Position numbers and translations under genes: made by a program
In this document: positions 27,456 through 38,109 of the stretch, one piece after another
Numbering within the stretch: the stretch's first letter is position 1
Layout: every line of letters begins with the position of its first letter
Assembly (NCBI RefSeq): GCF_001700325.1
Contig: NZ_MATO01000016.1
Span: 1-64,000 of the forward strand
Reading direction: 5' to 3'
DNA from: Caryophanon latum
Lineage (GTDB): Bacteria > Bacillota > Bacilli > Bacillales_A > Planococcaceae
DNA length: 64,000 bases
Notes under the pieces: generated by a model
The model's database searches: none
What the model was told of the DNA's origin: nothing
Seen by the model: the letters and a program-made list of their open reading frames with translations, nothing else

Positions 27456-29123
27456 GTGACGAAAACAAAAAATGAATTAATTCGAGTAATCCCTCTCGGC
27501 GGTGTAGGCGAGATTGGAAAAGCAATGTACGTAATTGAAATTGACGAAGAGCTATTCGTTGTAGACAGTGGCTTAATGTTCCCAGAGGACGAAATGCTAG
27601 GCATTGACATTGTCATTCCAGATGTTACGTATTTAGAGGAAAATAAAGACCGCGTCAAAGGTATTTTCTTAACGCACGGTCACGAGGATGCAATCGGTGC
27701 AATCGCGTACGTGCTACGTAAAATTAAAGCACCAGTGTACGGTTCAAAATTAACGATTGCCCTTGCAAAAGAGCATTTAAAAGATTTACCAGCGCCGTAC
27801 CAAGTGAAGTTCTTTGAAGTAACGAATCGTAGTCGCATGAACTTCAATTCAACGCACGTAACGTTCTTCCATACAACACATAGCATTCCGGACTCATTAG
27901 GCGTTGTGTTCCATACGTCAGAAGGAGCGATTGTACACACAGGTGAGTTTAAATTCGACCAATCTGCACAAGGGAAGTTCCGCCCTGACTTAGCGAAAAT
28001 GGCGCAGCTTGGCGAAGAAGGCGTACTCATGCTGTTATCGGAATCAACAGAAGCAGAGCGCCCAGGTTATACGACATCTGAAGCGGTAGTAAATGACCAC
28101 TTAGCGAAAACATTCCACTCAGCACCAGGTCGTTTAATTGTCGCGTTATATGCATCAAACTTCATTCGTATTCAGCAAGTGTTACACCAAGCGCACGCAT
28201 CACATCGTAAAGTGGCCATTATCGGTAAGCCGTTAGAAAAAGTGGTGGAGCTTGGTGTAAACTTAGGCTATTTAGAAGTCGAAGAAGATACAATTATTCC
28301 AATTCAAGATATTCATAAATATAACGATGATGAGCTCGTTATTATCGCAACAGGTAATCAAGGTGAGCCGTTAGATGCGTTAGATAAAATTGTGCGTAAA
28401 CATCATCGTGAGTTAAAAATTAAAGATACGGATTCAGTACTGATCACGTTCACACCATCACCGTCGATGGAAGTGCAAATGTTCAACACGATGAACAATT
28501 TAGCAAAAGCAGGCGCACGCGTATTAACATCAGACAAAAAAGTGCACGTATCTGGTCACGGTAGCCAGGAAGACTTAAAGCTTATGTTAAACTTAATGCA
28601 GCCAAAATATTTCATCCCGATTCAAGGGGAGTACCGCATGTTAATTGCGCACTCAAAAGTGGCTCAATCAATCGGTATGCAAAAATCACAAATTTTTATC
28701 GCGGAAAAAGGCGATATCGTAGAATACAAAAATGGCAAAGTGCGCATGAGCGGTCGCGTACAAGCAGGTAACGTATTAATCGACGGCTCAGGAGTTGGCG
28801 ACGTCGGCAACATCGTATTGCGCGATCGTAAATTATTATCACAAGATGGTATTTTCATCGTTGTCGTAACATTAAATCGCGCGCAAAAGAAAATTGCATC
28901 AGGTCCAGAAATTTTATCACGTGGATTCGTTTACGTACGTGAATCAGAGGAGCTTATGCAAGAGTCAGCGGACATTGCACGCAAAGTAATCGAAAAGTAT
29001 GTTGGCAAAGAAACGTTTGAATGGACGAACATTAAGCAAGAAATCCGTGATACGTTAAACCAATATTTATTCCAAAAAACGAAGCGTCGCCCGATGATCA
29101 TTCCGATTATTATGGAATATTAA
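27456..29123 (+). CDS. rnjB: Ribonuclease J2
   Basis: A metallo-beta-lactamase/beta-CASP RNase of 555 residues; it forms a complex with RNase J1 in Bacilli. The start is IRVIPLGGVGEIGKAMYV. The metal-binding motif reads THGHEDAIG (near 72-80) where RNase J1 has a His after the Asp. That substitution marks the weakly active J2 type. KVHVSGHGSQEDLKLMLNL and the C-terminal domain are intact. The start is GTG 27456 behind AGGAGGAA. The dapA-rnjB order is as in B. subtilis, but tepA is missing downstream. Confidence 0.95.
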   Translation: MTKTKNELIRVIPLGGVGEIGKAMYVIEIDEELFVVDSGLMFPEDEMLGIDIVIPDVTYLEENKDRVKGIFLTHGHEDAIGAIAYVLRKIKAPVYGSKLTIALAKEHLKDLPAPYQVKFFEVTNRSRMNFNSTHVTFFHTTHSIPDSLGVVFHTSEGAIVHTGEFKFDQSAQGKFRPDLAKMAQLGEEGVLMLLSESTEAERPGYTTSEAVVNDHLAKTFHSAPGRLIVALYASNFIRIQQVLHQAHASHRKVAIIGKPLEKVVELGVNLGYLEVEEDTIIPIQDIHKYNDDELVIIATGNQGEPLDALDKIVRKHHRELKIKDTDSVLITFTPSPSMEVQMFNTMNNLAKAGARVLTSDKKVHVSGHGSQEDLKLMLNLMQPKYFIPIQGEYRMLIAHSKVAQSIGMQKSQIFIAEKGDIVEYKNGKVRMSGRVQAGNVLIDGSGVGDVGNIVLRDRKLLSQDGIFIVVVTLNRAQKKIASGPEILSRGFVYVRESEELMQESADIARKVIEKYVGKETFEWTNIKQEIRDTLNQYLFQKTKRRPMIIPIIMEY

Positions 29124-29139
29124 TTTCAATAAGCATACA

Positions 29140-29178
29140 AGAAATCATTCGAACTTTATTTTCGAATGGTTTCTTTCT
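29140..29178 (+). terminator. rnjB terminator
   Basis: AGAAATCATTCGAA pairs with TTCGAATGGTTTCTTTCT, with a T-rich end. Confidence 0.8.
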
Positions 29179-29193
29179 GTTTAGGAATACGCT

Positions 29194-29222
29194 TTGACAA
29201 CATTTCAAAATAGCCATACGAT
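29194..29222 (+). promoter_or_regulatory. ftsK/spoIIIE promoter
   Basis: Perfect -35 TTGACA (29194-29199), 17-bp spacer, -10 TACGAT (29217-29222). Confidence 0.78.
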
Positions 29223-29292
29223 AGAGTGGAGAACTTTTTTGTCGTCATAGGCGTCATGAAAAAAGCTGGTCATGAAGGAAAGAGGTGATGAA

Positions 29293-31680
29293 ATGGCACA
29301 GCAAAAACAAAAGGAAAGTACTCGCACACCACGTAAGCGTACGGCGGTTAAGACGGAGGAGGCTCCGGTGAAAAAGCCAGTACGCCGCCGCACAACTGCT
29401 GCGAAAAAAGAAAGTAGCACGCATACAGCGGAGCAAGCAGTGCAAAAATATCATCCACTTGCTTACGAAATTGTCGGCATTTTATTAATCGTATTAGCAA
29501 TCGTTATTTTCCAACAATACGGAGTTGTCGGACGTGCGTTGCAATCGACGGCACGCTTTTTCTTTGGTAATTTACATTTTTTAATTCCTGCGACGCTCAT
29601 TTTAAGTGCCGTGGCGCTCATGATGCGACGTAAAGTGAAACTGAAAAATCGCATCGTTGTCGGTGTCGGCTTATTGTTTACGAGCTTCATTATTTTTAGC
29701 CATGCGCTATTGTTTGAGCAGCTAACTGTATCGGGTGATTTAGCATCGACGTCGGTATTGAAGGAAACGTGGAATTTGCTCATTACGACAGGCGGTATTG
29801 AAAACCGCTCGAACGCACTCGGTGGCGGCATAATCGGCGGCATTATTTTTAGTGTGCTGTCGTTATTGTTTGATGTAGACGGAGCAAAAATTTTAGCGTG
29901 GGTGCTGTTACTCGTTAGTGCGCTATTATTTGGTGGTAAAGCGCTAATGCCGCTTGTAACGAATAAAGCGACGGAGCTACGCACGAGCATGAAGGAAAAA
30001 TTCGTGCAGTGGAAGGAGCGCAAAAAGCAACAGAAGGCGGAAGGAGCAGTTGAAAAGCCTGAAAAGCCAGCTCGCAGTAAACGTAAAAAAGACGTTGCGT
30101 CCTCGTCTGATGAGGTCGACACAGTTATGCATGAAATGTCGCCGCAAAAAGAGGTAGACGAAATTGTCATTAAAACGTTTGCAGAGCGAGTAAATGATGA
30201 AAAGCCGTTTAGAGCAAATGAAAATAAGGAATATACAAAACAGAAGCCGCCGCGTGTAGATGCTGAAGATAACACGTCGTATACGTTACCGACGATCGAT
30301 GTGTTGCAACGTTCAAAAGCACAGGACCAAAGTGATGAAAAGAAAAAAGCAGAGCGCAATAAACGCCGATTAGAAGAAACGTTTGAAAGCTTTAATGTGC
30401 GTGCGCGTGTAACGAATGTGTTGCTCGGTCCGGCGGTAACAAAATACGAGGTGACACCAGAGCCTGGCTATAAAATTAGCAAAATTGTTAGCTTGCAAGA
30501 TGATTTAGCGTTAGCGCTCGCAGCGAAGGACATTCGTATTGAAGCGCCGATCCCAGGGAAATCTGCAGTCGGTATTGAAGTGCCAAATAGTGAAATCGCG
30601 GTCGTTACGTTGCGAGACGTTTTAGAAACAGACGCAAATAACAAGCCGGACGAAAAGTTATTAATTGGCTTCGGTATTGACGTAACAGGTGAGCCGATTT
30701 TGGCGCAGTTAAACAAAATGCCGCATTTACTCGTCGCTGGTTCAACGGGCAGTGGGAAAAGTGTGTGCATTAACGGCATTATCGTATCGATTTTAATGCG
30801 TGCAAAGCCGCATGAAGTGAAAATGATGATGATTGACCCGAAAATGGTTGAGTTAAATGTGTATAACGGTATTCCGCATTTGCTTGCGCCAGTTGTGACA
30901 GATCCACGTAAAGCGGCGCAAGCACTTCAAAAGGTCGTTTCGGAAATGGAGCGTCGTTATGAGCTGTTTTCGCATACAAGTACGCGCAACATCGAAGGAT
31001 ATAATGATTATGTCATGCGTCACAACGAAGAAACAGGCGATAAGCAGCCGAAGCTTCCGTATATCGTTGTCATTGTCGATGAGTTAGCAGATTTAATGAT
31101 GGTTGCGTCAAACGAGGTGGAAGATGCGATTATGCGTCTTGCACAAATGGCGCGTGCAGCAGGCATTCACTTAATTATTGCGACGCAGCGTCCGTCTGTC
31201 GATGTCATTACCGGCATCATTAAGGCGAACATTCCTTCACGTATTGCGTTTGCCGTGTCATCAGCGATTGATTCACGCACAATTCTTGATATGGGTGGGG
31301 CAGAAAAGCTGCTAGGTCGTGGAGATATGTTGTTTATGCCAGCTGGTGTATCAAAGCCAACGCGCGTGCAAGGAGCGTTTTTATCTGACCAAGAAGTAGA
31401 ACGCATTACCGAGTACGTCATCAATCAGCAAAAGGCGCAGTACGAAGAAAGTATGATTCCGACTGATGAGGAAATAAAGCAAATTGATGATGATGTAGAC
31501 GAGCTGTATTTGCAGGCGGTTGATTTAGTTATAGAGCTACAAAGTGCGTCCGTATCGATGCTACAGCGCAAGTTTAAAATCGGCTATTCACGTGCAGCAC
31601 GCATCGTCGATCAAATGGAGGCACGCGGAATTGTTGGGCCGCCGGAAGGATCAAAGCCACGAAAGGTTCTTACGTCATAA
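29293..31680 (+). CDS. ftsK: DNA translocase FtsK/SpoIIIE
   Basis: A septum-anchored motor that pumps chromosomal DNA through the closing septum. The 795-residue protein has a basic N-terminus, four membrane helices (about 50-190), a charged linker rich in Lys/Glu, and the RecA-like motor with Walker [11 protein letters not shown] near 481 and Walker [16 protein letters not shown]. The C-terminal winged-helix gamma domain ([19 protein letters not shown]) reads the DNA orientation. The length is close to B. subtilis SpoIIIE. ATG 29293 follows AGAGGTGATG. It need not imply sporulation, since FtsK homologues also serve normal division. Confidence 0.95.
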   Translation: MAQQKQKESTRTPRKRTAVKTEEAPVKKPVRRRTTAAKKESSTHTAEQAVQKYHPLAYEIVGILLIVLAIVIFQQYGVVGRALQSTARFFFGNLHFLIPATLILSAVALMMRRKVKLKNRIVVGVGLLFTSFIIFSHALLFEQLTVSGDLASTSVLKETWNLLITTGGIENRSNALGGGIIGGIIFSVLSLLFDVDGAKILAWVLLLVSALLFGGKALMPLVTNKATELRTSMKEKFVQWKERKKQQKAEGAVEKPEKPARSKRKKDVASSSDEVDTVMHEMSPQKEVDEIVIKTFAERVNDEKPFRANENKEYTKQKPPRVDAEDNTSYTLPTIDVLQRSKAQDQSDEKKKAERNKRRLEETFESFNVRARVTNVLLGPAVTKYEVTPEPGYKISKIVSLQDDLALALAAKDIRIEAPIPGKSAVGIEVPNSEIAVVTLRDVLETDANNKPDEKLLIGFGIDVTGEPILAQLNKMPHLLVAGSTGSGKSVCINGIIVSILMRAKPHEVKMMMIDPKMVELNVYNGIPHLLAPVVTDPRKAAQALQKVVSEMERRYELFSHTSTRNIEGYNDYVMRHNEETGDKQPKLPYIVVIVDELADLMMVASNEVEDAIMRLAQMARAAGIHLIIATQRPSVDVITGIIKANIPSRIAFAVSSAIDSRTILDMGGAEKLLGRGDMLFMPAGVSKPTRVQGAFLSDQEVERITEYVINQQKAQYEESMIPTDEEIKQIDDDVDELYLQAVDLVIELQSASVSMLQRKFKIGYSRAARIVDQMEARGIVGPPEGSKPRKVLTS

Positions 31681-31700
31681 ATTAACAGTAAGTTTTAAAG

Positions 31701-31755
31701 AAATTGCAGCTTGATTCAGACAATTAATTTTTTCTGTTTTGCCTGCAATTTTTTT
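31701..31755 (+). terminator. ftsK terminator
   Basis: AAATTGCAG (31701-31709) pairs with CTGCAATTT (31743-31751), with a CAGA/TCTG inner pairing and a T run. Confidence 0.7.
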
Positions 31756-31817
31756 GGCGAAAAAAGAATAAATTATGATGTATTATTTCTAAAACTATTC
31801 CTTTTTAAATCGAAAAG

Positions 31818-31867
31818 TGTTATATTATTTCTCAATTAGTAGGGATGTTTTACATCAGATGTCTGAT
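31818..31867 (+). promoter_or_regulatory. ymfC promoter and candidate operator
   Basis: The extended -10 TGTTATATT ends at 31826. Downstream lies the inverted repeat ATCAGA-TG-TCTGAT (31854-31867), 26 bp before the ymfC start. It is a plausible GntR-family autoregulatory operator. Confidence 0.45.
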
Positions 31868-31892
31868 TTCTAACTTTGGTGGTGGTTAAAAG

Positions 31893-32624
31893 GTGACTAT
31901 TAAATCGGATCATCGTCATTTGTATTTACAAGTAATTGATCGATTAAAAGCCGATATTGAGCAAGGAATCTTCAAAGAAAACGAAAAATTACCTTCTGAG
32001 TTTGAGTTATCGAAGCTGCTCGGTGTAAGTCGCGCTACGCTACGAGAAGCACTGCGATTATTAGAGGAGGAAAATGTCATCGTTCGTCGACATGGTGTTG
32101 GGACGTTTGTTAACCCAAAGCCAGTGTTTACATCAGGCATTGAACAGTTAACAAGTATTTCTTCAATGATCGAGCAAGTTGGCATGGTACCGGGAACGGA
32201 ATTTTTAAGTGCTGTTGAAACGGTGCCGTCTGAAGATGATTTAAAACGTTTTGAAAATACAGAGAGCGACAAAATTATTACAATTGAGCGAGTGCGTACA
32301 GCTGATGGCGAGCCAGTCGTTTATTGTATTGATCAAGCTCCAACAAGTTTACTGCCGAGCGATTTTGCACAAAGCAATCATCGGGAGTCCATTTTTGAGG
32401 CAATTGAACAAACGGGAACGGTTCGTGTAGCGTACGCCGTTACATATATTGATCCTGTTGGGTATCATGAAAAAGCGTCTCCGATATTAAAGTGCAATCG
32501 TGAGACAGCGTTACTCGTATTAAAGCAATTACACTACGACGAGCAAGACCGCGTAGTGCTTTATTCAAAAAATTATTTTAGAGCTGATAAATTCAGCTTC
32601 CATGTAGTGCGTAAACGGGTGTAA
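31893..32624 (+). CDS. ymfC: GntR/HutC-family transcriptional regulator
   Basis: A 243-residue regulator. The N-terminal winged helix-turn-helix ([48 protein letters not shown]) spans about 8-76. The C-terminal UTRA effector domain runs from about 95 to 235. The start is GTG 31893 after GGTGGTGG. It stands directly upstream of the BMP lipoprotein and ABC transporter genes and is probably their local regulator. The ligand is unknown; a nucleoside or its metabolite is an inference from the neighbourhood. Confidence 0.9.
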   Translation: MTIKSDHRHLYLQVIDRLKADIEQGIFKENEKLPSEFELSKLLGVSRATLREALRLLEEENVIVRRHGVGTFVNPKPVFTSGIEQLTSISSMIEQVGMVPGTEFLSAVETVPSEDDLKRFENTESDKIITIERVRTADGEPVVYCIDQAPTSLLPSDFAQSNHRESIFEAIEQTGTVRVAYAVTYIDPVGYHEKASPILKCNRETALLVLKQLHYDEQDRVVLYSKNYFRADKFSFHVVRKRV

Positions 32625-32676
32625 AACATTGTTGTCGTATTACCTGCTAATTACAAAATTTTAGGGGGATTCTTAC

Positions 32677-33759
32677 ATGAAAAAGCGTAAATTTGGTTTT
32701 GCATTAACAGCAGTATTAGCTGCAGGTACAGTATTAGCAGCTTGTGGTGACGAAGAAACAACGGACAATGGTTCTTCAACTGACGAAGGCGCAGCAACGA
32801 CTGAAGATACATTTTCAGTAGCAATGGTAACAGACGTAGGTGGCGTGGATGACAAATCATTCAACCAATCAGCTTGGGAAGGGATTCAAGAGTTCGGTGA
32901 AGCAAACGGTTTAGCGAAAGGAAACGGCGGCTTCGACTACTTACAATCAGCTTCTGATGCAGACTACAACACAAACATTAACAACTTAATCCGTCGTGAC
33001 TTCGATTTAGTATTCGGTATTGGTTACATGATGGAAGATGCAATGACTGAAATTGCAAATGAAAACACAAATTCAAAATTAGCAATCATTGATGGCGTAG
33101 TTGATGCACCGAACGTAGTATCTGTACTATTCAAAGAGCAAGAAGGAGCGTTTTTAGCAGGTGCTGTAGCGGCAACAATGTCTACAACTGGTAAAATCGG
33201 CTTCGTAGGTGGCGTTGATATTCCAGTAATTAACCGTTTCCACGCTGGTTACGTTGCAGGGGCAAAAGCAGTAAACCCTGACATCGAAATCCAAGTGCAA
33301 TACACAGGTGCATTCGACAAAGCAGATTTAGGTAAAACAGCTGCAAACTTAATGTATTCTTCTGGCGTAGATATTATTTTCCACGCAGCAGGTGGTACAG
33401 GTAACGGTGTATTCTCTGAAGCAAAAGAGCGTAAAGCAAAAGATCCAAACGCAAACATTTGGGTAATCGGCGTAGATGCTGACCAGTACGATGAAGGTTA
33501 AGTAGATGCAAACACAAACATTACATTAACATCAATGTTAAAAGGTGTTAACGCAGCAGTAGTAGATATTTCTACGCGCGCACAAGATGGCGACTTCAAC
33601 GGTGGCGAAACGCTTGTATACGGTCTGAAAGAAGGCGGCGTACAATTAGCAGATTCTCGCGGTGCAATTCCAGCTGACGTAATGGCAGTTGTAGAAGATT
33701 ACACAGCAAAAATCTCTTCTGGTGAAATCGTTGTACCAGAAGAAAAACCAGCTCAATAA
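32677..33759 (+). pseudogene. nupN: BMP-family nucleoside-binding lipoprotein, broken by one in-frame stop
   Basis: A substrate-binding lipoprotein of the BMP/PnrA (Med) family, the extracellular receptor of a nucleoside ABC importer. The signal peptide ends in the lipobox LAAC with Cys 23. The domain shows [30 protein letters not shown] and [16 protein letters not shown]. The frame is interrupted at 33499-33501 by TAA, in DADQYDEG-stop-VDANTNITLTS. Family members usually have Lys there, so AAA to TAA is the simplest change. The remaining 85 codons to 33759 stay in frame and unmutated. Without them the protein loses its C-terminal lobe. It may be a recent mutation or a sequence error. Confidence 0.85.
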
Positions 33760-33789
33760 TTTGTAAAACGATCGCTTATAGACATGAAT

Positions 33790-33826
33790 ATCATAGAGGT
33801 CATCGCGGCTTCTATGATGTTTTTTC
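33790..33826 (+). terminator. Terminator after the BMP lipoprotein gene
   Basis: ATCATAGA and TCTATGAT form the stem; GTTTTTTC follows. Confidence 0.82.
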
Positions 33827-33864
33827 TAAGTTATTAGATGAAAGATTTGTGTACATAAATCGAG

Positions 33865-34197
33865 CCTGTTCATGAGCCGTTTTTATGTAGCTGAATTGGT
33901 TGTTTTTGATAGCAAAATCGTTCATCACCATAAGCTAGGGTTGACGCTTGAACATGAATGTTGCTTGGAACAAGAGGCGGACTCCTGCGGGAAAAGCATG
34001 AGCTTGAGACTACAGGCTCAAGCCATGCCCGCGGAAAGCCTGCCTCGGCGTGGAAAGCAACCCCAAGTTATGGTGAACAGCCAGCAAAATGGAAATCAAC
34101 GCGGCATTGTACTGGCAAAGAGCGTGCAGCGGCTTAAGACGAGCCGAAGAGACAACGTGAATTGCCGATTAAATGGCTAATTAACACGATTGTAAAC
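33865..34197 (+). repeat. Composite type A repeat between nupN and nupO
   Basis: The left unit (33865-33918) matches 22708-22761. Next is a complete type A element (33920-34078): terminal arms GTTCATCACCATAAGC and TTATGGTGAAC, base GAGGCGGACTCCTGCGGG and CCCGCGGAAAGCCTGCCTC, and stem GCATG/CATGC then GCTTGAG/CTCAAGC. AGCAAAATCG and AGCAAAATGG flank it. The tail GGCTAATTAACACGATTGTA closes the unit. It splits the transporter operon. Confidence 0.85.
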
Positions 34198-34331
34198 AAA
34201 TCTTTCATGTAGTAATTTATTAGTTTGATTGCTTACACAAACATATATTTTTATGTATATTGACAAGTTATTGATCGCAATATGCATCATATTTTTATTA
34301 AAATTTTGAAATGGCTAAAGGAGTGATTACA

Positions 34332-35879
34332 GTGGAATATGTGATTGAGATGCTCGGAATCCGTAAAGAATTCGGCAATTTCGTAGCGAATAACAACATC
34401 ACGCTCCAACTAAAAAAAGGCGAGATTCATGCACTTTTAGGAGAGAATGGTGCAGGGAAATCGACTTTAATGAACGTCTTATTCGGACTTTATCAGCCTG
34501 AAGCTGGTGAAATTCGCGTACACGGGAAAAAGGTGAACATTGCGAATCCGAACATTGCAAATGACTTAGGAATCGGCATGGTGCATCAACATTTTATGCT
34601 TGTTGAAAATTTCACCGTAACGGAAAATATTATTTTAGGTAGCGAGCCGACAACATTTGGGATGGTTAGTCTTAAAAAGGCGGCTAAAAAAGTAAGAGAG
34701 CTGTCAGAGCGCTACAATTTAGATGTGGATCCGAATGCAAAAATCGAGGATATTTCAGTCGGGATGCAGCAGCGTGTTGAAATTTTGAAAACGCTTTATC
34801 GCGGCGCTGAAATGTTAATTTTCGATGAGCCGACTGCATCATTAACACCGCAAGAAATTGAGGAGCTTATTCAAATTATGCGCCTTCTTATTAAAGAAGG
34901 AAAATCAATCATCATCATTACGCATAAGCTAAAAGAAATTATGGAAGTGTCAGACCGCGTAACGATCATTCGTAAAGGTGAAGGAATCGGCACAGTTGTT
35001 ACAGCGGAAACGAATCCAAACGAGCTAGCGGAATTAATGGTCGGTCGTCAAGTAGAGTTTAAAACAGAAAAAACAGAGGCGACACCAGGTGAGGACGTAC
35101 TAGTTGTAAAAGATTTAGTCGTTTCAGATTACCGCGGTATCGATAAAGTTGTGAATTTAAACTTAAATGTGCGTCGCGGCGAAATTGTCGGCATTGCTGG
35201 TATTGATGGCAACGGTCAGTCAGAGCTAATCGAGGCGCTTACTGGTTTACGTAAAGTAAAGAGCGGTACGATTACGCTAAACGGTCAAAACATTACGAAC
35301 TTAAAGCCGCGTTCGATTACAGAAGCGGGGGTTGGGCATATTCCAGAAGACCGTCATAAGCACGGCTTAGTACTCGATTTCCCAATCGGACATAACATCG
35401 CGCTTCAAACGTATTACAAGCCACCAATTTCAAAAGGCTTCGTCATGGATTATAAAAAAATTAGCGAAAAAGCGCGTCAAGTTATTGAGGAATACGACGT
35501 GCGTACAGGGCAAGGTGAAATGACGCCTGCACGTGCGCTATCAGGTGGTAACCAACAAAAGGCGATTATCGGTCGTGAAGTAGATCGTAATCCAGACTTA
35601 CTTATTGCGGCATTGCCGACGCGTGGCTTAGACGTTGGGGCAATTGAGTTTATTCACTCACGCTTAATCGAGCAACGCGATAAAGGAAAAGCGGTACTGC
35701 TCATTTCATTCGAGCTTGATGAAGTAATGAACGTATCAGACCGCATCGCCGTTATTTATGACGGTACAATTGTCGATACAGTTTATCCGAAGTTAACGAG
35801 CGAGCAGGAGCTTGGTTTATTAATGGCGGGCGAGACGCGTCAACAACCAGATTCGCTTACAAAAGGAGGAACGGAATGA
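34332..35879 (+). CDS. nupO: Nucleoside ABC importer, duplicated ATPase
   Basis: The ATP-binding subunit of a BMP-type nucleoside importer, 515 residues with two fused ABC domains. The first has GENGAGKST, signature SVGMQQRVE and LIFDEPTASL. The second has GIAGIDGNGQSE and signature LSGGNQQKA, while its Walker B segment reads LLIAALPTRGLDVG, the degenerate form usual in this family. GTG 34332 with AAAGGAGTGA upstream gives MEYVIEMLGIRKEF, the family start; ATG 34311 would overlap the ribosome binding site. A TTGACA at 34260 may be part of its promoter. The ATGA overlap with nupP shows coupling. Confidence 0.93.
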   Translation: MEYVIEMLGIRKEFGNFVANNNITLQLKKGEIHALLGENGAGKSTLMNVLFGLYQPEAGEIRVHGKKVNIANPNIANDLGIGMVHQHFMLVENFTVTENIILGSEPTTFGMVSLKKAAKKVRELSERYNLDVDPNAKIEDISVGMQQRVEILKTLYRGAEMLIFDEPTASLTPQEIEELIQIMRLLIKEGKSIIIITHKLKEIMEVSDRVTIIRKGEGIGTVVTAETNPNELAELMVGRQVEFKTEKTEATPGEDVLVVKDLVVSDYRGIDKVVNLNLNVRRGEIVGIAGIDGNGQSELIEALTGLRKVKSGTITLNGQNITNLKPRSITEAGVGHIPEDRHKHGLVLDFPIGHNIALQTYYKPPISKGFVMDYKKISEKARQVIEEYDVRTGQGEMTPARALSGGNQQKAIIGREVDRNPDLLIAALPTRGLDVGAIEFIHSRLIEQRDKGKAVLLISFELDEVMNVSDRIAVIYDGTIVDTVYPKLTSEQELGLLMAGETRQQPDSLTKGGTE

Positions 35880-36925
35880 TGTCAAATCGTATCGTAAATA
35901 TTCTCGTTCCAGCTATTTCAATCATTGTCGGTTTAGTCGTCGGTGCAGTTGTTATGCTCGTATCAGGCTATGATCCGGTGCAAGGCTACACAGCGTTATG
36001 GAACGGGATTTTTGGAGATTCGTACTCAATTGGGAATACGATTCGTCAAATTACACCATACATTTTAGCAGGTTTAGCGGTAGCGTTCGCGTTCCGCACA
36101 GGCTTATTCAATATCGGGGTTGAAGGGCAATTATTAATGGGTTGGTTAGCTGCTGCGTGGGTAGGATATGCAGTAGAGCTACCACGAGTAATTCACTTGC
36201 CGCTTGCGATTATCGCAGCAGCAGTAGCTGGTGGTTTATGGGCATTATTAGTCGGGTTCTTAAAAGCACGCTTAAATGTGCACGAAGTTATTTCGTCAAT
36301 TATGTTAAACTACACAGCACTTTACATTACGAACGCAATTATTAAATCATTATCAGATGGCGGTTTCAAAACTGAAACGGTTTTACCAACTGCGACATTA
36401 CGTGCACAGTGGCTACGTGATATGACCGACAATTCAAGTCTTCACTTAGGGATTTTAGTAGCGCTAGCGATGGTGCTTGTTATGTGGTTCCTACTCGAAA
36501 AAACGACACGCGGTTACGAGCTAAAAGCAGTAGGTTTCAACCAAAATGCTGCTGAGTACGCAGGGATGAGCGTAAAGAAAAACATCATTTTAGCAATGAC
36601 AATTTCAGGTATGTTCGCCGGTCTTGCCGGTGCGATGGAAGCGCTCGGTACGTTCCAAAATGCATCGATTAAAGCAGGATTTACAGGTGTCGGCTTTGAC
36701 GGAATCGCCGTAGCACTACTTGGTGCGAACACGCCACTTGGGGTCGTGTTTGGGGCAACGTTATTTGGTTCATTAAAATACGGCGCACTGAACATGCCAA
36801 ACGAAGCCGGCATTCCAGAAGAAATTGTATCGATTATTATCGCCTTAATTATTTTCTTCGTTGCATGTGGTTACGTTATTCGTTTACTTTTAGAAAAATT
36901 TGGATCAAAGAAGGAGGGCAACTAA
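35876..36925 (+). CDS. nupP: Nucleoside ABC importer, permease 1
   Basis: A membrane subunit of 349 residues in the branched-chain amino acid/nucleoside permease family. It has about eight to ten hydrophobic helices and the cytoplasmic loop ATPase contact in KAVGFNQNAAEYAGM. ATG 35876 overlaps the nupO stop (ATGATG gives two possible starts). It partners NupQ in forming the channel and NupO as the motor. The guanosine importer NupNOPQ of B. subtilis is the closest characterised system I know; the actual substrate here is not proven. Confidence 0.92.
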   Translation: MMSNRIVNILVPAISIIVGLVVGAVVMLVSGYDPVQGYTALWNGIFGDSYSIGNTIRQITPYILAGLAVAFAFRTGLFNIGVEGQLLMGWLAAAWVGYAVELPRVIHLPLAIIAAAVAGGLWALLVGFLKARLNVHEVISSIMLNYTALYITNAIIKSLSDGGFKTETVLPTATLRAQWLRDMTDNSSLHLGILVALAMVLVMWFLLEKTTRGYELKAVGFNQNAAEYAGMSVKKNIILAMTISGMFAGLAGAMEALGTFQNASIKAGFTGVGFDGIAVALLGANTPLGVVFGATLFGSLKYGALNMPNEAGIPEEIVSIIIALIIFFVACGYVIRLLLEKFGSKKEGN

Positions 36926-36926
36926 G

Positions 36927-37916
36927 ATGAGTGGATTAGACATTTTATACTTCATCATTCCTTCAGCGATTCTGTACGCAACACCATTAATTTTTACGGC
37001 AATCGGTGGCGTGTTCTCCGAGCGATCAGGTGTTGTCAACATCGGTTTAGAAGGGATCATGGTCGTTGGTGCATTCACTGGTATTTATGTGAACTTAGAA
37101 TACGGAGAGGCGATAGGTCCAAACGTTATCTGGTTCGCGATTTTAGCAGCACTCGTTGCTGGTGCGGTGTTCTCTCTACTATTAGCAGTAGCGGCGGTAT
37201 CGTTCCGCGCTGACCAAACGGTAACAGGGGTTGCGCTGAACATGCTCGGTGCAGCAGTAACGATTTTCTTAGTAAAGTTAATTTACGATAAAGGGCAAAC
37301 GGATATGATCGCCAATTCCATTCAACGTTTTGAGATGGATGGGTTTGAGCTTTGGGGCATCAATTGGTTTCCGTTAGCAAATATTCCGTTTTTCGGGCCA
37401 TTATTGTTCCAAAATGTATATAGCACGTCGCTATTAGCATTTGGAGTAGCAATCGTTGCATGGTTTGTCATTTATAAAACGCCATTTGGTCTACGTTTAC
37501 GTGCAGTCGGGGAACACCCGATGGCAGCAGATACGATGGGTGTGAACGTAGCGAAAATGCGCTACATCGCCGTACTCATTTCAGGAGCACTTGGCGGTAT
37601 CGGTGGTGCAGTATATGCGCAAACGATTACGCTAGACTTCTCAGCATCAACTATTGCAGGACAAGGGTTCATGGCGATTGCTGCTGTCATTTTCGGTAAA
37701 TGGCATCCACTTGGGGCGCTTGGTGCAGCATTATTCTTCGGGGTAGCACAGACGCTTAGTATCGCAGGAAACCAAATTCCATATATTCAAGACATTCCGG
37801 CTGTATACTTACAAATTTTACCGTACGTACTAACAATTTTAGCGCTTGCTGGCTTCATCGGCAAAGCAATCGCGCCAAAAGCATCTGGTACACCGTATAT
37901 TAAAGGAAAACGATAA
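36927..37916 (+). CDS. nupQ: Nucleoside ABC importer, permease 2
   Basis: The second membrane subunit, 329 residues, with many hydrophobic helices. It carries ERSGVVNIGLEGIMVVGAF near the N-terminus and the coupling-loop segment RAVGEHPMAADTMGVNVAKM. ATG 36927 lies one base after the nupP stop, behind AAGGAGGGC; the 36900 in-frame extension overlaps nupP without need. The operon ends at the terminator 37924. Confidence 0.93.
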   Translation: MSGLDILYFIIPSAILYATPLIFTAIGGVFSERSGVVNIGLEGIMVVGAFTGIYVNLEYGEAIGPNVIWFAILAALVAGAVFSLLLAVAAVSFRADQTVTGVALNMLGAAVTIFLVKLIYDKGQTDMIANSIQRFEMDGFELWGINWFPLANIPFFGPLLFQNVYSTSLLAFGVAIVAWFVIYKTPFGLRLRAVGEHPMAADTMGVNVAKMRYIAVLISGALGGIGGAVYAQTITLDFSASTIAGQGFMAIAAVIFGKWHPLGALGAALFFGVAQTLSIAGNQIPYIQDIPAVYLQILPYVLTILALAGFIGKAIAPKASGTPYIKGKR

Positions 37917-37923
37917 AAAGAAA

Positions 37924-37961
37924 AGCGAGCGAATACATACAAAGTATTCGCTCGTTTTTTT
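37924..37961 (+). terminator. nupOPQ terminator
   Basis: GCGAGCGAATAC and GTATTCGCTCG form a perfect stem, followed by seven T. Confidence 0.93.
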
Positions 37962-38109
37962 ACTTTGCGGTACAATGCTATAGACATGCTTTTTTAGCGT
38001 TCATCACGACAATGAAAATGCGCTGTTTGTAATAGAAGGTGTAATTAAATGAGTGATGAAATGTAGTTTTATGTATACGTATACACGCATGATGTTGTGA
38101 GATTCAATA

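Noticed and set aside
33535-33759. Independent small gene after the TAA in the BMP lipoprotein
   Set aside because: It is in the same frame and continues the family alignment, so it is the broken 3' part.
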